Below, one piece after another: positions 1-7,943 of a stretch of 19,556 nucleotides of DNA. This stretch comes from HGM12998 sp900756495 (GTDB lineage: Bacteria; Bacillota; Clostridia; Oscillospirales; Oscillospiraceae). The stretch covers positions 1-19,556 of the forward strand of contig CAUEFI010000030.1 of the NCBI GenBank assembly GCA_958477305.1, in the 5' to 3' direction. A program made the translations under genes and the position numbers. Below the pieces are notes generated by a model that searched no databases, was not told where the DNA came from, and saw only the letters and a program-made list of their open reading frames with translations. Position 1 is the stretch's first letter, and each line of letters starts with the position of its first letter.

Positions 1-2
1 CC

Positions 3-620
3 TGCCGCAAGAAGCTGATGAACAACATGAAAATCCAGTCTGCCCGGAAAGCCACCCATACATGGCTGGCGGGAAAAATCAAGTGCGGAAACTGCGGGTA
101 TGCCCTTATGAGCATTAACAATCCTGTGGGAAAGCAATATCTCCGCTGCACAAAGCGGCTGGACAATAAAAGCTGTGCCGGGTGCGGGAAAATCATCACT
201 TCGGAGCTGGAAGCGGTTGTTTATCAGCAGATGGTAAAGAAACTGGCAAGCTACAAGACGCTGACAGGCAGAAATAAAGCGGCAAAGGCAAACCCGAAAA
301 TTGCCGCCCTGCAAGTGGAGCTTGCCCATGTGGACAGCGAGATTGAAAAGCTGGTGGACAGTCTGACGGGTGCAAACAATGTCCTGCTCTCCTATGTGAA
401 TGTGAAGATAGCGGAACTGGACGGACGCAAGCAGGAACTTCTGGCGAGGATAGCGGAGTTGACGGTGGAAGCCATCAGCCCGGAACAGGTCAGCCAGATT
501 TCCGGCTACCTCGACACTTGGGAGGATGTATCCTTTGATGACAAGCGGCGTGTGGTGGATTTGATGATTACCACCATAGCCGCCACAAGCGATAGTTTGA
601 ATATCACATGGAAAATCTGA
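3..620 (+). CDS. Large serine recombinase, C-terminal part (5' end outside window)
   Basis: The frame is open from the window edge, so this is the C-terminal part of a longer protein, not a complete gene starting at the ATG at 18. The visible part has a recombinase zinc beta-ribbon: CGNCGY, then a Cys in YLRCTKR, then CAGCG. A charged, heptad-like segment follows, typical of the coiled coil of large serine integrases (TndX/TnpX type). The catalytic N-terminal resolvase domain would lie upstream. Such enzymes excise and integrate ICEs, transposons or prophages and usually sit at one end of their element, so an element boundary is expected nearby on the right. The TGA stop lies inside a 10-bp-stem hairpin. 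The family call is firm; the kind of element is unknown. Confidence 0.88.
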   Translation, partial: CRKKLMNNMKIQSARKATHTWLAGKIKCGNCGYALMSINNPVGKQYLRCTKRLDNKSCAGCGKIITSELEAVVYQQMVKKLASYKTLTGRNKAAKANPKIAALQVELAHVDSEIEKLVDSLTGANNVLLSYVNVKIAELDGRKQELLARIAELTVEAISPEQVSQISGYLDTWEDVSFDDKRRVVDLMITTIAATSDSLNITWKI

Positions 621-644
621 CGGGCGGAACCCCTCCCGTCAGAT
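615..644 (+). terminator. Hairpin overlapping the recombinase stop codon
   Basis: A perfect 10-bp inverted repeat (615-624 with 635-644, loop 625-634) includes the TGA stop. No U-run follows, so it is either a weak terminator or an mRNA-end stabilising hairpin. Confidence 0.45.
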
Positions 645-651
645 ACCTACC

Positions 652-698
652 CTGTGTAGTCCCTTGTAAACTGTACTTTTTCTTACAGTTGCACACAG
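652..698. other. Nested imperfect dyad downstream of the recombinase (att-site candidate)
   Basis: AACTGTA (669-675) and TACAGTT (684-690) form a perfect 7-bp inverted repeat. It is nested inside CTGTGT (652-657) and ACACAG (693-698). A roughly 47-bp imperfect dyad just past a serine recombinase gene is the size and place of an attachment site, but no second copy is visible in the window. A weak terminator is the alternative. The stretch 621-1054 holds no credible gene, only this dyad, two terminators and the promoter of the next gene. Confidence 0.25.
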
Positions 699-812
699 CG
701 AAGATGACACTTGGGCCACTCCGGGGAATTGCCAAAGCGTTTATATGAATAGCGATGGCATTACGCAACTAATTGTATATGGAGAATAAAGCTGGATATT
801 GTCCCACTGAGA

Positions 813-853
813 GCAGCTATTTTTGCGCAGAAAATGGCTGCCCTTTTCTTTTT
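813..853 (+). terminator. Rho-independent terminator without an assigned gene
   Basis: A 12-bp stem with two G-U pairs (813-824 with 830-841, loop 825-829) is followed by CC, TTTT, C and TTTTT. This is a good intrinsic terminator on the plus strand. The transcript it ends has no clear ORF; it may be a small RNA or the disrupted tail of the integration target. Confidence 0.6.
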
Positions 854-930
854 CCCATGGGCAGAAAGGAACGCTCAGCCACAGCGAAAGCGAGAGAGAA
901 AACTCGAGGGAAATTTAACGTGACAGTTAG

Positions 931-965
931 AATTCCCGTCAAAATGACAGGAATTTTTAATTTTT
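931..965 (+). terminator. Rho-independent terminator
   Basis: AATTCC (931-936) pairs with GGAATT (950-955) and GTCA (938-941) with TGAC (945-948), with one internal mismatch and an AAA loop. Runs of T at 954-958 and 961-965 follow. It ends plus-strand transcription before the promoter at 1006. Confidence 0.6.
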
Positions 966-1005
966 CTTGAAATCACTACTTTCCTTAAAAAGGGAGCCGG
1001 AGACC

Positions 1006-1034
1006 TTGCCATCCTCCGGCAGCCGTATTATACT
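1006..1034 (+). promoter_or_regulatory. Sigma-A promoter of the AIM24 gene
   Basis: TTGCCA (1006-1011), a 17-bp spacer and TATACT (1029-1034). The predicted transcript starts near 1041, just ahead of the ribosome site at 1055-1061. Confidence 0.65.
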
Positions 1035-1068
1035 GACTGGGAGATAATCAACATAAGGAGGGATTTTT

Positions 1069-1749
1069 ATCAAATACAATATCATTGGAGAGCCCATGCC
1101 TGTGGTGGTGTGCGACCTTGCCGCAGGGGAGGCCATGATTACCGAGCGGGGTTCCATGGTCTGGATGACACCCAACATGGAGATGCAGACTTCGGCGGGC
1201 GGCCTGGGCAAGGCCTTCGGACGCATGTTCTCCGGCGAGTCCATCTTCCAGAATACCTATACCGCCCAGGGCGGACCCGGCATGATTGCCTTTGCCTCCA
1301 GCTTTCCCGGATCCATCCGGGCAGTTGAGATTACCCCGGACCGCCCGGTGGTGGTTCAGAAGCGCGGATTTTTGGCCTCCGAGGCCAGTGTGGAGCTCTC
1401 GGTTTTCTTCCAGAAGAAGCTGGGCGCGGGCTTCTTCGGCGGAGAGGGCTTCATTATGCAGAAGCTGGGCGGAACCGGCACCGCCTTCCTGGAGATTGAC
1501 GGCTCCGCCGTGGAGTACGAGCTCGCCGCCGGACAGCAGATGGTGGTGGATACCGGCAACCTGGCCATGTGCGACGCCACCTGCGCCCTTGACATCCAGT
1601 CCGTCAAGGGCGTCAAAAATGCGCTCTTCGGCGGGGAGGGGCTCTTCAATACCGTCGTCACCGGTCCGGGCAGGATCATCCTCCAGACGATGCCGGTCAG
1701 CGGCGTTGCCGCCGCCCTGGCCCCCTTTATCAATACCGGAAGCAACTGA
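1069..1749 (+). CDS. AIM24 / TIGR00266 family protein
   Basis: Single-domain AIM24-family beta-roll protein of about 226 residues. It has the family signature of a short start, PVVVCDLAAGEAM, an early Met-rich strand, and glycine-rich repeats (GGLGKAFGRMF, GGEGLF). The bacterial role is poorly defined; mitochondrial AIM24 supports inner-membrane organisation, and bacterial members are cytosolic or membrane-associated. Start choice: the conserved family start (KYxIIGxxMPVV) begins upstream of the first ATG at 1096. The excellent AAGGAGG at 1055-1061 sits 7 bases before ATC AAA TAC, so initiation at ATC (1069) is most likely. The conventional call is ATG 1096 with a weaker GGAG at 1087. The gene has its own promoter and a strong downstream hairpin, so it is probably monocistronic. 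Confidence 0.85.
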   Translation: MKYNIIGEPMPVVVCDLAAGEAMITERGSMVWMTPNMEMQTSAGGLGKAFGRMFSGESIFQNTYTAQGGPGMIAFASSFPGSIRAVEITPDRPVVVQKRGFLASEASVELSVFFQKKLGAGFFGGEGFIMQKLGGTGTAFLEIDGSAVEYELAAGQQMVVDTGNLAMCDATCALDIQSVKGVKNALFGGEGLFNTVVTGPGRIILQTMPVSGVAAALAPFINTGSN

Positions 1750-1767
1750 ACGCACAGAGCGGGAGAC

Positions 1768-1800
1768 AGCGGCGGGCGGCCCTTTGGGCCGCCCGCCGCT
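1768..1800 (+). terminator. Strong GC hairpin after the AIM24 gene
   Basis: A perfect 15-bp stem (1768-1782 with 1786-1800) with a 3-base TTT loop. The U-tract is weak (TTTCC a few bases on). The last T doubles as the first base of the next promoter's -35 box. Confidence 0.65.
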
Positions 1801-1828
1801 TGCCATTTCCGGCGGAACTTGTTACAAT
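1800..1828 (+). promoter_or_regulatory. Sigma-A promoter of the cysteine desulfidase gene
   Basis: TTGCCA (1800-1805), a 17-bp spacer and TACAAT (1823-1828). The leader to the ATG at 1869 is only about 35 bases, leaving no room for a riboswitch. Confidence 0.6.
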
Positions 1829-1868
1829 AACGATCAATGAAAGACACGCGCAGGAGGGATACCGCCCC

Positions 1869-3140
1869 ATGAAGAGAGACAGCAGGACCTATCAGGACTA
1901 TCTGGAGATTCTGAGGGAGGAACTGGTCCCCGCCGCCGGCTGCACGGAGCCGGTGGCCATCGCCTATGCCGCCGCCCTGGGCCGGGAGGCCCTGGGGGAA
2001 CTGCCGGAGCGGACCACAGTGGAGGCCAGCGGAAATATCATCAAGAATGTAAAGAGCGTGGTGGTGCCCAACACCGGCGGCCTCAAGGGCATTGAGGCCG
2101 CCGCTGCGGCCGGACTGGTGGCCGGGGAGGCGGAGCGCCTCCTGGAGGTCATCGCCCATGTGCCGGAGGAGAAGCACGGCGCCATCCGGGCCTATCTGGA
2201 GGACTGCCCCATCGAGGTCCGGCCGCTGGAGTCGGGCTGTGTGCTGGATATTGTGCTCACCCTGGAGAAGGGTGGACACACCGTGAAAGTGCGTATTGCC
2301 GGGAGCCATACCAACGTGGTGCTGCTGGAGCGGGACGGGGAGGTGCTCCGCCGGGGGCCGGAGCCCGGCGGGGCGGAGCGCCGGGAGCGCGCCGCGCTGA
2401 ATGTAGCCGATATTCTGGACTTTGCCGGGACGGCGGAGCTCTCCGACATAGAGGGGCTGATCCGCACCCAGCTGGACTGTAATCTGGCGCTGGCCAGGGC
2501 GGGTATGGAGCGGGATTACGGCGCCAACATCGGCAAGGTGCTTATCCGCTGCTATGGGGACGGCCCGGAGGTCGAGGCCAAGGCCATGGCGGCCGCGGGA
2601 TCCGACGCGCGGATGAACGGCTGCGAGCTGCCCGCCGTCATTCTCTCAGGCAGCGGCAACCAGGGCATTACCGCCTCCGTGCCGGTGGCGGTGTACGCCG
2701 CGCGTCTGGGCTGCGGCGAGGAAAAGCTGCTGCGGGCGGTGGTGCTCTCCGATCTGCTGACCATCCACCAGAAGTCGGGCATCGGCCCCCTCTCGGCCTT
2801 CTGCGGCGCGGTCTGCGCGGGATGTGCGGCCGGCGCGGCCATCGCCTGGCTCCAGGGGGGCGGGCTCGAAGAGGTGAGCCACACCCTGGTCAACGCCCTT
2901 GCGGTGGTCTCCGGCATGGTGTGCGACGGGGCAAAATCCTCCTGCGCCGCAAAGATCGCCGTGGCGGTGGACGCCGGGCTGCTGGGCTACCACATGTACC
3001 AGGCGGGCCAGGAATTCAAAGGCGGGGACGGCATCGTCAAAAAGGGCGTGGAGGTCACCATCGGCAGCGTAGGCCGTCTGGCCAAGGAGGGAATGCGGGA
3101 GACCGACCGGGAAATCATTAAGATTATGGTGGGGGAGTGA
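1869..3140 (+). CDS. L-cysteine desulfidase family protein (UPF0597, YhaM/CyuA-like)
   Basis: 423-residue cytosolic protein of the UPF0597/serine dehydratase-alpha-like family. Members are oxygen-sensitive [4Fe-4S] enzymes that split L-cysteine into sulfide, ammonia and pyruvate. Seen here: PAAGCTEP with Cys at residue 25, the position of a cluster ligand in the archaeal enzyme; SGSGNQG at 261-266; and a Cys-rich tail with FCGAVCAGC (311-319) and GMVCDGAKSSCAAKI (349-363) that would supply the other ligands. The start is ATG 1869 with AGGAGGG at 1852-1858; the frame is open further upstream but that part covers the promoter. The length is normal for the family. It is probably a single-gene unit with its own promoter and terminator. 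Some relatives are annotated as L-serine ammonia-lyase subunits, so the substrate is inferred from subfamily. Confidence 0.9.
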   Translation: MKRDSRTYQDYLEILREELVPAAGCTEPVAIAYAAALGREALGELPERTTVEASGNIIKNVKSVVVPNTGGLKGIEAAAAAGLVAGEAERLLEVIAHVPEEKHGAIRAYLEDCPIEVRPLESGCVLDIVLTLEKGGHTVKVRIAGSHTNVVLLERDGEVLRRGPEPGGAERRERAALNVADILDFAGTAELSDIEGLIRTQLDCNLALARAGMERDYGANIGKVLIRCYGDGPEVEAKAMAAAGSDARMNGCELPAVILSGSGNQGITASVPVAVYAARLGCGEEKLLRAVVLSDLLTIHQKSGIGPLSAFCGAVCAGCAAGAAIAWLQGGGLEEVSHTLVNALAVVSGMVCDGAKSSCAAKIAVAVDAGLLGYHMYQAGQEFKGGDGIVKKGVEVTIGSVGRLAKEGMRETDREIIKIMVGE

Positions 3141-3160
3141 GCGAGAAATTCATATTTCCC

Positions 3161-3207
3161 AAAAGGCTGCCGAAACAGTCTCCACAGGACTGCTTTGGCA
3201 ACCTTTT
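3161..3207. terminator. Bidirectional terminator
   Basis: A long hairpin (3161-3180 with 3188-3207, a few mismatches) has T6 on the plus strand from 3204. On the minus strand it is followed by TTTT. It serves the convergent desulfidase and PucR-type regulator genes. Confidence 0.75.
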
Positions 3208-3226
3208 TTAGGCAAGAGATGAAATG

Positions 3227-4528
3227 CTATCTGCTTTCCAGAAGCTTATAAGTCTGGAGCAGTACGCCGGAGTGGTATATTGCGGCTGCAGCGTTGCCGT
3301 CCGTAAGATCAATAGAGACCAGGCCTTGAATCTTTTTCATCCGATAGCTTATGGTATTTTTGTGTGTGTGCATGAGCTCCGATACACGGATATAGCTCTG
3401 ATTCTGTGCTACAAATAGAAGCAGTGTCTGCAAAAGCTGTCCATTGGTCTCACGATCGTATTGATCCAATATACGGACTGGACGATTGACATAACCTAAA
3501 ATTTCTTCCGGCGCTGCCGTTGCAATCAGCCGATAGGCAAGTCCAACAATTTTAAAAGAGTCATACTCCATAATCCTGTCTCCCAAATGATCCAGAACGG
3601 TATACAGCCGCTCCTGAACAGGACGCTTCCGGTAGGCATCAGAGAGCTCAAGAATGGCCATATTTCGTTTAAAAGCTGTCTGCAGGGAGGCCAGGTCGTA
3701 AAACTCATCGCTGACGCAGGCGTAGGTGTCTGTACTGTCTAAAATTTGGGAGAGTGTTTTACGCTCAAAAGGTGTCAATCCCTGAGGCGTGTTTCCAGAG
3801 TGGGGAATGAGGATCATAACCTGTTGCAGGTAATAGAAAACCCGTGCATAGGAAAAGGCGGAACGGGCAACGTCCCGGAGAACGCGGTGATGTGTGTTTG
3901 TCGACAGATTGACCAAACTGAAGTGGCTGTATGCATGCAATCCAATGGCTGTGGCGCGGTTGCGTATAACGTCTTGGTTCTGCTCGGTCATGGTGATCAG
4001 GTTGATCAGAATATCCTCATAGACAGGGATTTCACCGTCCTGATGCTTTTTGTTTTCCATGACCAGGAACTTTGCCACCAGATCACTGAGCAGACCAAAC
4101 AAAGAAATGAACTCTTCATCCGGCACCCCTGTGACGCAAAGCATGCACAAGTACCCCAACAGGCGCTTGCCGTGATAGACATAATAGACCAGCATGGGAT
4201 AGGTGGAGAGCTTGCTTCGCCAGATAAAATAGATACGGTCGCTCTCTTTTTCGGGGACTTTTACAACATGCCTGTTTTTAGCCTCAGTAAGGATGAGCGT
4301 GGACAGATACCCCAGCTCGTCCGTATCGGTCCATGCGATATCGTTCACATTAGAGTAATTGGAACTTGCAAGGAGCTTGTATGTCACGTCGGTAATGTGC
4401 AGAGGGTTTCCCCAAATTTGGGCCATGAATTCTACTAGAGTCATCAAGTCCTCTGCCTGGCAAAAGGCACGGAACAGTTGTTCCACTAGCTGAGATCTCT
4501 GTATCTCAGTCCCCGGTGTTAGTTCCAT
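3227..4528 (-). CDS. PucR/CdaR-type transcriptional regulator
   Basis: 433-residue soluble regulator. The C-terminus carries the PucR-family helix-turn-helix (about 369-403): LLLFVAQNQSYIRVSELM, then HTHKNTISYRMKKIQGL. This is the family pattern of a late HTH after a long, poorly conserved sensor region. Relatives (PucR, CdaR, allantoin and sugar-diacid regulators) are mostly effector-dependent activators of catabolic operons. Start: ATG at 4528, since GGAGGAGG lies 8 bases upstream; the longer open frame to 4606 would run into the -10 box. The TAG or TAA-side end is followed by a bidirectional terminator. It lies downstream of a YfcC transporter, PreA-like oxidoreductase and DASS transporter on the same strand, with its own consensus promoter, so it is the best candidate regulator of that locus. 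The effector is unknown. Confidence 0.85.
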   Translation of the reverse strand: MELTPGTEIQRSQLVEQLFRAFCQAEDLMTLVEFMAQIWGNPLHITDVTYKLLASSNYSNVNDIAWTDTDELGYLSTLILTEAKNRHVVKVPEKESDRIYFIWRSKLSTYPMLVYYVYHGKRLLGYLCMLCVTGVPDEEFISLFGLLSDLVAKFLVMENKKHQDGEIPVYEDILINLITMTEQNQDVIRNRATAIGLHAYSHFSLVNLSTNTHHRVLRDVARSAFSYARVFYYLQQVMILIPHSGNTPQGLTPFERKTLSQILDSTDTYACVSDEFYDLASLQTAFKRNMAILELSDAYRKRPVQERLYTVLDHLGDRIMEYDSFKIVGLAYRLIATAAPEEILGYVNRPVRILDQYDRETNGQLLQTLLLFVAQNQSYIRVSELMHTHKNTISYRMKKIQGLVSIDLTDGNAAAAIYHSGVLLQTYKLLESR

Positions 4529-4582
4529 CGGAAATACCTCCTCCGAATCAACGTGACTCACCTTTACATAAATCCACTGTAC

Positions 4583-4611
4583 ATTATAAAAGTGATATCG
4601 GCACATGTCAA
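4583..4611 (-). promoter_or_regulatory. Perfect-consensus sigma-A promoter of the PucR-type gene
   Basis: On the minus strand: TTGACA (4611-4606), a 17-bp spacer and TATAAT (4588-4583), matching consensus at all 12 positions. CATTGG lies directly upstream (4618-4613), the same half-site as the dyad in the cupin promoter. Confidence 0.85.
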
Positions 4612-4620
4612 CCCAATGAA

Positions 4621-4663
4621 GCCTCCCTTCACAGACACCTGAGAGGTGTCTGCGAAGGGAGGC
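4621..4663 (-). terminator. Long hairpin ending the YfcC transporter transcript
   Basis: A 19-bp stem with a single A/C mismatch (4621-4640 with 4644-4663) and a 3-base loop. It sits between the transporter stop and the regulator promoter. The U-tract is weak. Confidence 0.7.
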
Positions 4664-4669
4664 AGGGGA

Positions 4670-6067
4670 TCAGAAGGGGCCGATGTTACACTGCTGGAAG
4701 ATGATTAGCTGAGCAGCGGCAAGGACGAACCAGATTACGAGCAACTTCCACATGAATTTCATATAGCGGGCGAAGGGAATTCTGCCGGATTCAAGGAAAC
4801 CGGCCAGGGCACTCTGATAGGGGAGAAGATAATTGGCGATACTGTCTCCAAAAGCATAACAGTAGGTTACCATCTGCTGTGACATGCCGACATGACGGGC
4901 AACGGGTCCCAAGATGGGCATAAGCATGGGAATTTTTCCAGTTCCGGAGGGGACGAAAATGTTAATGATGCAGACAATGATAAACATGAACACGGGGATA
5001 ATCCAAAGTGGTACATTGCTCAACCCTTGGGACAGGCCATAGATAATGGTCTCAACATTCCCGGCACTTTTCAGGATGGTTGCCACAGCGGAGGCTAGGC
5101 CCATAATGAGGTAGGTATTGGTCAGGTTTTTGACGCCGGTTGCGTAAACCTTGGCTGTGTTGTTGATACTGGACTTATTTGTCCAACCAGCGACAATCCC
5201 CAGAACCAGCATGGTGCCTGCAATTTCGAAGTCGCCCCAGCCCCAGGCCAGACCGCCGTAAATCATAAGGATGAATGCAATCACAAGCTCAATGACGATG
5301 ACGATATGGGTGGTTCTCAGTTCAGGATAGGCTGCGGTCTTAAGAGAGCGAATATAGGCATCGCGCTCCTCACCTAAGCCATAAACGACGCTGGCAGTGG
5401 GATTGTTGCGAACCTTTTCCGCATATCGTACCAAATACCAAGTGGAGAAGATGAGGAATACGGCCAAAGCGATAAAGCGGTAGATAATTCCGGAGAAGGC
5501 AGGCAAACCCAGTTCCGTCTGCACAGCCACGATGACGGACTGGAGCGGCATAGCATGGGCGGCACAGGCGGTAGAAATAATTAGCATGGCAGAACCCGTG
5601 AAGTCGTCATAGCCTAAGGCGAGCGCTATAACGATACAGGTTCCGCAGAAAGGGATAAAGACTTGTACGGGCACACAGTTGCCCAGAATGCCAAAGAAAA
5701 TGGTAAGAATCCAAAGTGCCTGTTTTTGCTTGTTGCCATAGCGCTTGAGCAGCTTTCCGATTAACGCATGGAAGGTGCCGGTATTTGTAATGACTTCAAA
5801 AGCGCCGGCAGAAGCGCCGATTAGAATGATCATGCCAGCGACTTTTTGACAGCCCTCCATGATCTTAACTGGGATGGAGATGGGATTGGTTGGCTTGGAG
5901 GGAACGTAGCGAAAGCTGTCGACATCAATGATCTCTTTGCCCGTCTCCGGATCTTCCACCATATCGAACGTGCCGCCCGGGATGATATAAGTAAGCGCTG
6001 TGGCAATCAAAATAATGATGATGACCATTACTAGCGGGTTGATAGATCCCAAACCTTTGCGTTTCAT
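4670..6067 (-). CDS. YfcC-family transporter
   Basis: 465-residue integral membrane protein with about 11-12 hydrophobic segments, starting in the cytoplasm with MKRKGLGSINPLVMVIIIIL. It matches the YfcC family of the ion-transporter superfamily (relatives of DcuC and arginine/ornithine antiporters). Family-like features are IIPGGTF after helix 1, the GASAGAFEV helix, and the conserved C-terminal FVPSGTGKIPMLMPIL re-entrant region. Such proteins move organic anions or amino acids; the substrate cannot be read. Start: ATG 6067 with GGGAGG 7 bases upstream. It lies 230 bases downstream of the PreA-like gene on the same strand and may be co-transcribed with it or use the weak promoter at 6248-6275. 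A long hairpin follows. Confidence 0.87.
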   Translation of the reverse strand: MKRKGLGSINPLVMVIIIILIATALTYIIPGGTFDMVEDPETGKEIIDVDSFRYVPSKPTNPISIPVKIMEGCQKVAGMIILIGASAGAFEVITNTGTFHALIGKLLKRYGNKQKQALWILTIFFGILGNCVPVQVFIPFCGTCIVIALALGYDDFTGSAMLIISTACAAHAMPLQSVIVAVQTELGLPAFSGIIYRFIALAVFLIFSTWYLVRYAEKVRNNPTASVVYGLGEERDAYIRSLKTAAYPELRTTHIVIVIELVIAFILMIYGGLAWGWGDFEIAGTMLVLGIVAGWTNKSSINNTAKVYATGVKNLTNTYLIMGLASAVATILKSAGNVETIIYGLSQGLSNVPLWIIPVFMFIIVCIINIFVPSGTGKIPMLMPILGPVARHVGMSQQMVTYCYAFGDSIANYLLPYQSALAGFLESGRIPFARYMKFMWKLLVIWFVLAAAQLIIFQQCNIGPF

Positions 6068-6247
6068 CTTATTACCTCCCTAGTTGTTATTAGCTGATTG
6101 GGAAACACACAGGGCAACCTAAAATTGATAAAGGAACTGGCGATGCTATCTCGCTCAAGCCTGCTTTGCTGGCTGGATTTTAAGGCTACTCCTCCCAGCT
6201 TTTGCTACAACGTCTTTTCCGCCAATGCCGCTTTCGACATCTATGAA

Positions 6248-6275
6248 ATTATGCTTTTCTGCTATATGATTACAA
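6248..6275 (-). promoter_or_regulatory. Possible promoter of the YfcC transporter gene
   Basis: On the minus strand: TTGTAA (6275-6270), a 16-bp spacer and CATAAT (6253-6248). It would give a leader of about 170 bases in which I see only small hairpins and no recognised riboswitch. Confidence 0.35.
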
Positions 6276-6297
6276 CTTTCAAAAATTAATCGGAAAC

Positions 6298-7656
6298 TCA
6301 GTTGCAGTACAGGCTCAAGGCCCCCTGAGGGCAGGCGATGATACACCCGCCACAGCCGGCACATCGCTCCTCGAGGACTGAGAGCCTACCATCTTTGAAA
6401 TAAAGCGCCTGACAGACGTTGTCTGCGCATCTGGCACAGCGAATGCATTTGCTGTGATCAATGTGTAAATGTGTTTTCCCGGGCAGCATGTCTACCTGCT
6501 CATTGTCCGCTAGGTAGGGGACGCCGATGCCGATGATATCCTGTATGCTGCGTAGCCCCTGCTCCTCACAGTATTGAGTCATAAATTTTGCCGTGCGCCG
6601 CAACAGTCCGCGTCCTTGTTCAATGATACCGGTGCAGGGCTGAACGAGAGTAGCCCCCAGCATCATGGCTTGGATCATGTGCTCTGGTTCTACCAGTCCG
6701 CCGGAGGCTGAAATCCCAAGTCCGGAGACGTAACGCGCTACGCCGCCAGTGTCCCGCAGACAGGCGACCCGCAGGAAGGAGCCGGAGGCCATACAAAAGG
6801 GACTTTTATCCATGTAAGGCCACATCGGCCTGCCGCCGTTATAGATGTCAGGGGGAACCAGGCCGACCCCGGCATTAAACATAGTGACAAAATCAGCACC
6901 TGCATCCCTGCAGGCCTTGGCAAACTGTACGATACGGGGGAAACCGGTCTCGGGGGAGAGCTTGACGCCGATCGGGAGATCAACCGCCGCACGAACCTGC
7001 CGGACGATTTCTACGACGCGCTCCAGATTATCGCCTACCAGTACACCCTGGAAGAAAGGATGTAACCGGCCTGTTTCATACCGAAGAACAGGGTCGCGCT
7101 GACCTACAGGCAAAGGGCATGATACATTGATTTCCAGCATATCCACGCCCAATTCTGCCCAACCAGTAGCCGATGACACAAAGGTCTCAGGGATATCGGC
7201 GATTCCAAGCACATTCGCGACAATAGGGGTGTTGTCAGGGCGTTTTGCCTTGAGCATACGCACCATCTCACGGTTACGGTCCGCCGTACCGGCCATTCCG
7301 ATGCCAGGCCAAAAGGGGGAGGGGACGAAGTAAAAGCCCTCGACTCCATAGGGCGCTTTTCCACGGATAGGCATCATACGGGCCTGTTCGTGGGCCTGCT
7401 GCTCTGGGATGAGTTCGTCCTCACTGTAACGATTAAGAATGGCATCCTTTGCTTTGTCGTTCAAAAACATCCCGTTCAGGATGACGAAACCAGCACCAGC
7501 CTGGGCGTGTTTCAGCAGGATGCCGCCATTGATCTCCGCAAATTTAACAGGATCCGGTTCTGCTTTTCCCCAGTGGGCACCGATGGCGCCAACGCCGAAC
7601 GGCGAGGCAAAGTCTAGCCCACAGAAATGAACCATCAGTCTTTCATTCAACAACAT
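6298..7656 (-). CDS. PreA-like dihydropyrimidine/dihydroorotate dehydrogenase-fold flavoprotein with two Fe-S clusters
   Basis: 452 residues: an N-terminal FMN TIM barrel of the dihydroorotate/dihydropyrimidine dehydrogenase type, then a C-terminal 8Fe-ferredoxin domain. In the barrel: LEINVSCPLP (175-184), the conserved Lys in GVKLSP (230-235), Asn261, and late glycine-rich flavin-phosphate loops (GISASGG, GATLVQPCTG). Ferredoxin cysteines: 404, 407, 410, 415 and 432, 435, 438, 442. Relatives pass electrons through FMN to or from a ring C=C bond, often with a partner flavoprotein (PreT), which is not present here. There is a long insertion between about residues 25 and 140, and no obvious Cys at the position of the mammalian DPD active-site loop (here VLVGDN). 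Start: ATG 7656, with AGGAGG 6 bases upstream. Substrate unknown; the pyrimidine assignment is only family-level. Confidence 0.85.
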   Translation of the reverse strand: MLLNERLMVHFCGLDFASPFGVGAIGAHWGKAEPDPVKFAEINGGILLKHAQAGAGFVILNGMFLNDKAKDAILNRYSEDELIPEQQAHEQARMMPIRGKAPYGVEGFYFVPSPFWPGIGMAGTADRNREMVRMLKAKRPDNTPIVANVLGIADIPETFVSSATGWAELGVDMLEINVSCPLPVGQRDPVLRYETGRLHPFFQGVLVGDNLERVVEIVRQVRAAVDLPIGVKLSPETGFPRIVQFAKACRDAGADFVTMFNAGVGLVPPDIYNGGRPMWPYMDKSPFCMASGSFLRVACLRDTGGVARYVSGLGISASGGLVEPEHMIQAMMLGATLVQPCTGIIEQGRGLLRRTAKFMTQYCEEQGLRSIQDIIGIGVPYLADNEQVDMLPGKTHLHIDHSKCIRCARCADNVCQALYFKDGRLSVLEERCAGCGGCIIACPQGALSLYCN

Positions 7657-7943
7657 ATCATTCCTCCTCGTGTTTTTTATGGCTCGCGTACCTTTGCGCA
7701 GGTACAGAGCAGGCCTTTGGTCTTAGGAGCAGTGTGGGGGCTGAGCTCACCTCCTGAGGAATACCACTCGTCCACAGGTGCCAGTGACGTGCTACAAGGC
7801 GGCGGTATCCGGATGATATATTCATTTTCCGCAGACGTGTTGATGGGATGCGGGACATGCGGCGTTTTTGGATTTTTTATGCGAAAGGTCTGGAAATGGG
7901 GGAGCGAGAGGGAAGATATCCGTATATGTGCTGTAGCGTGGAG
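7657..7943 (-). other. Intergenic region between the DASS transporter and PreA-like genes
   Basis: About 290 bases with no credible gene on either strand. It includes a perfect 6-bp inverted repeat, GTACCT (7684-7689) and AGGTAC (7696-7701), shortly before the PreA-like ribosome site; this could be an operator or a small hairpin. No convincing promoter was found. Confidence 0.3.

Noticed and set aside
773..970. 65-codon ORF on the plus strand
   Set aside because: It covers both orphan terminators, has no good ribosome site and reads as low-complexity charged sequence.
1048..1806. Long minus-strand ORF opposite the AIM24 gene
   Set aside because: Shadow of a GC-rich gene; its His/Gly/Arg-rich translation matches no family and the plus frame is clearly coding.
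6155..6364. Minus-strand ORF between the PreA-like and YfcC genes
   Set aside because: It overlaps the end of the PreA-like gene in another frame and has no ribosome site. Its tail looks slightly protein-like, so it could be a gene relic, but I cannot support it.
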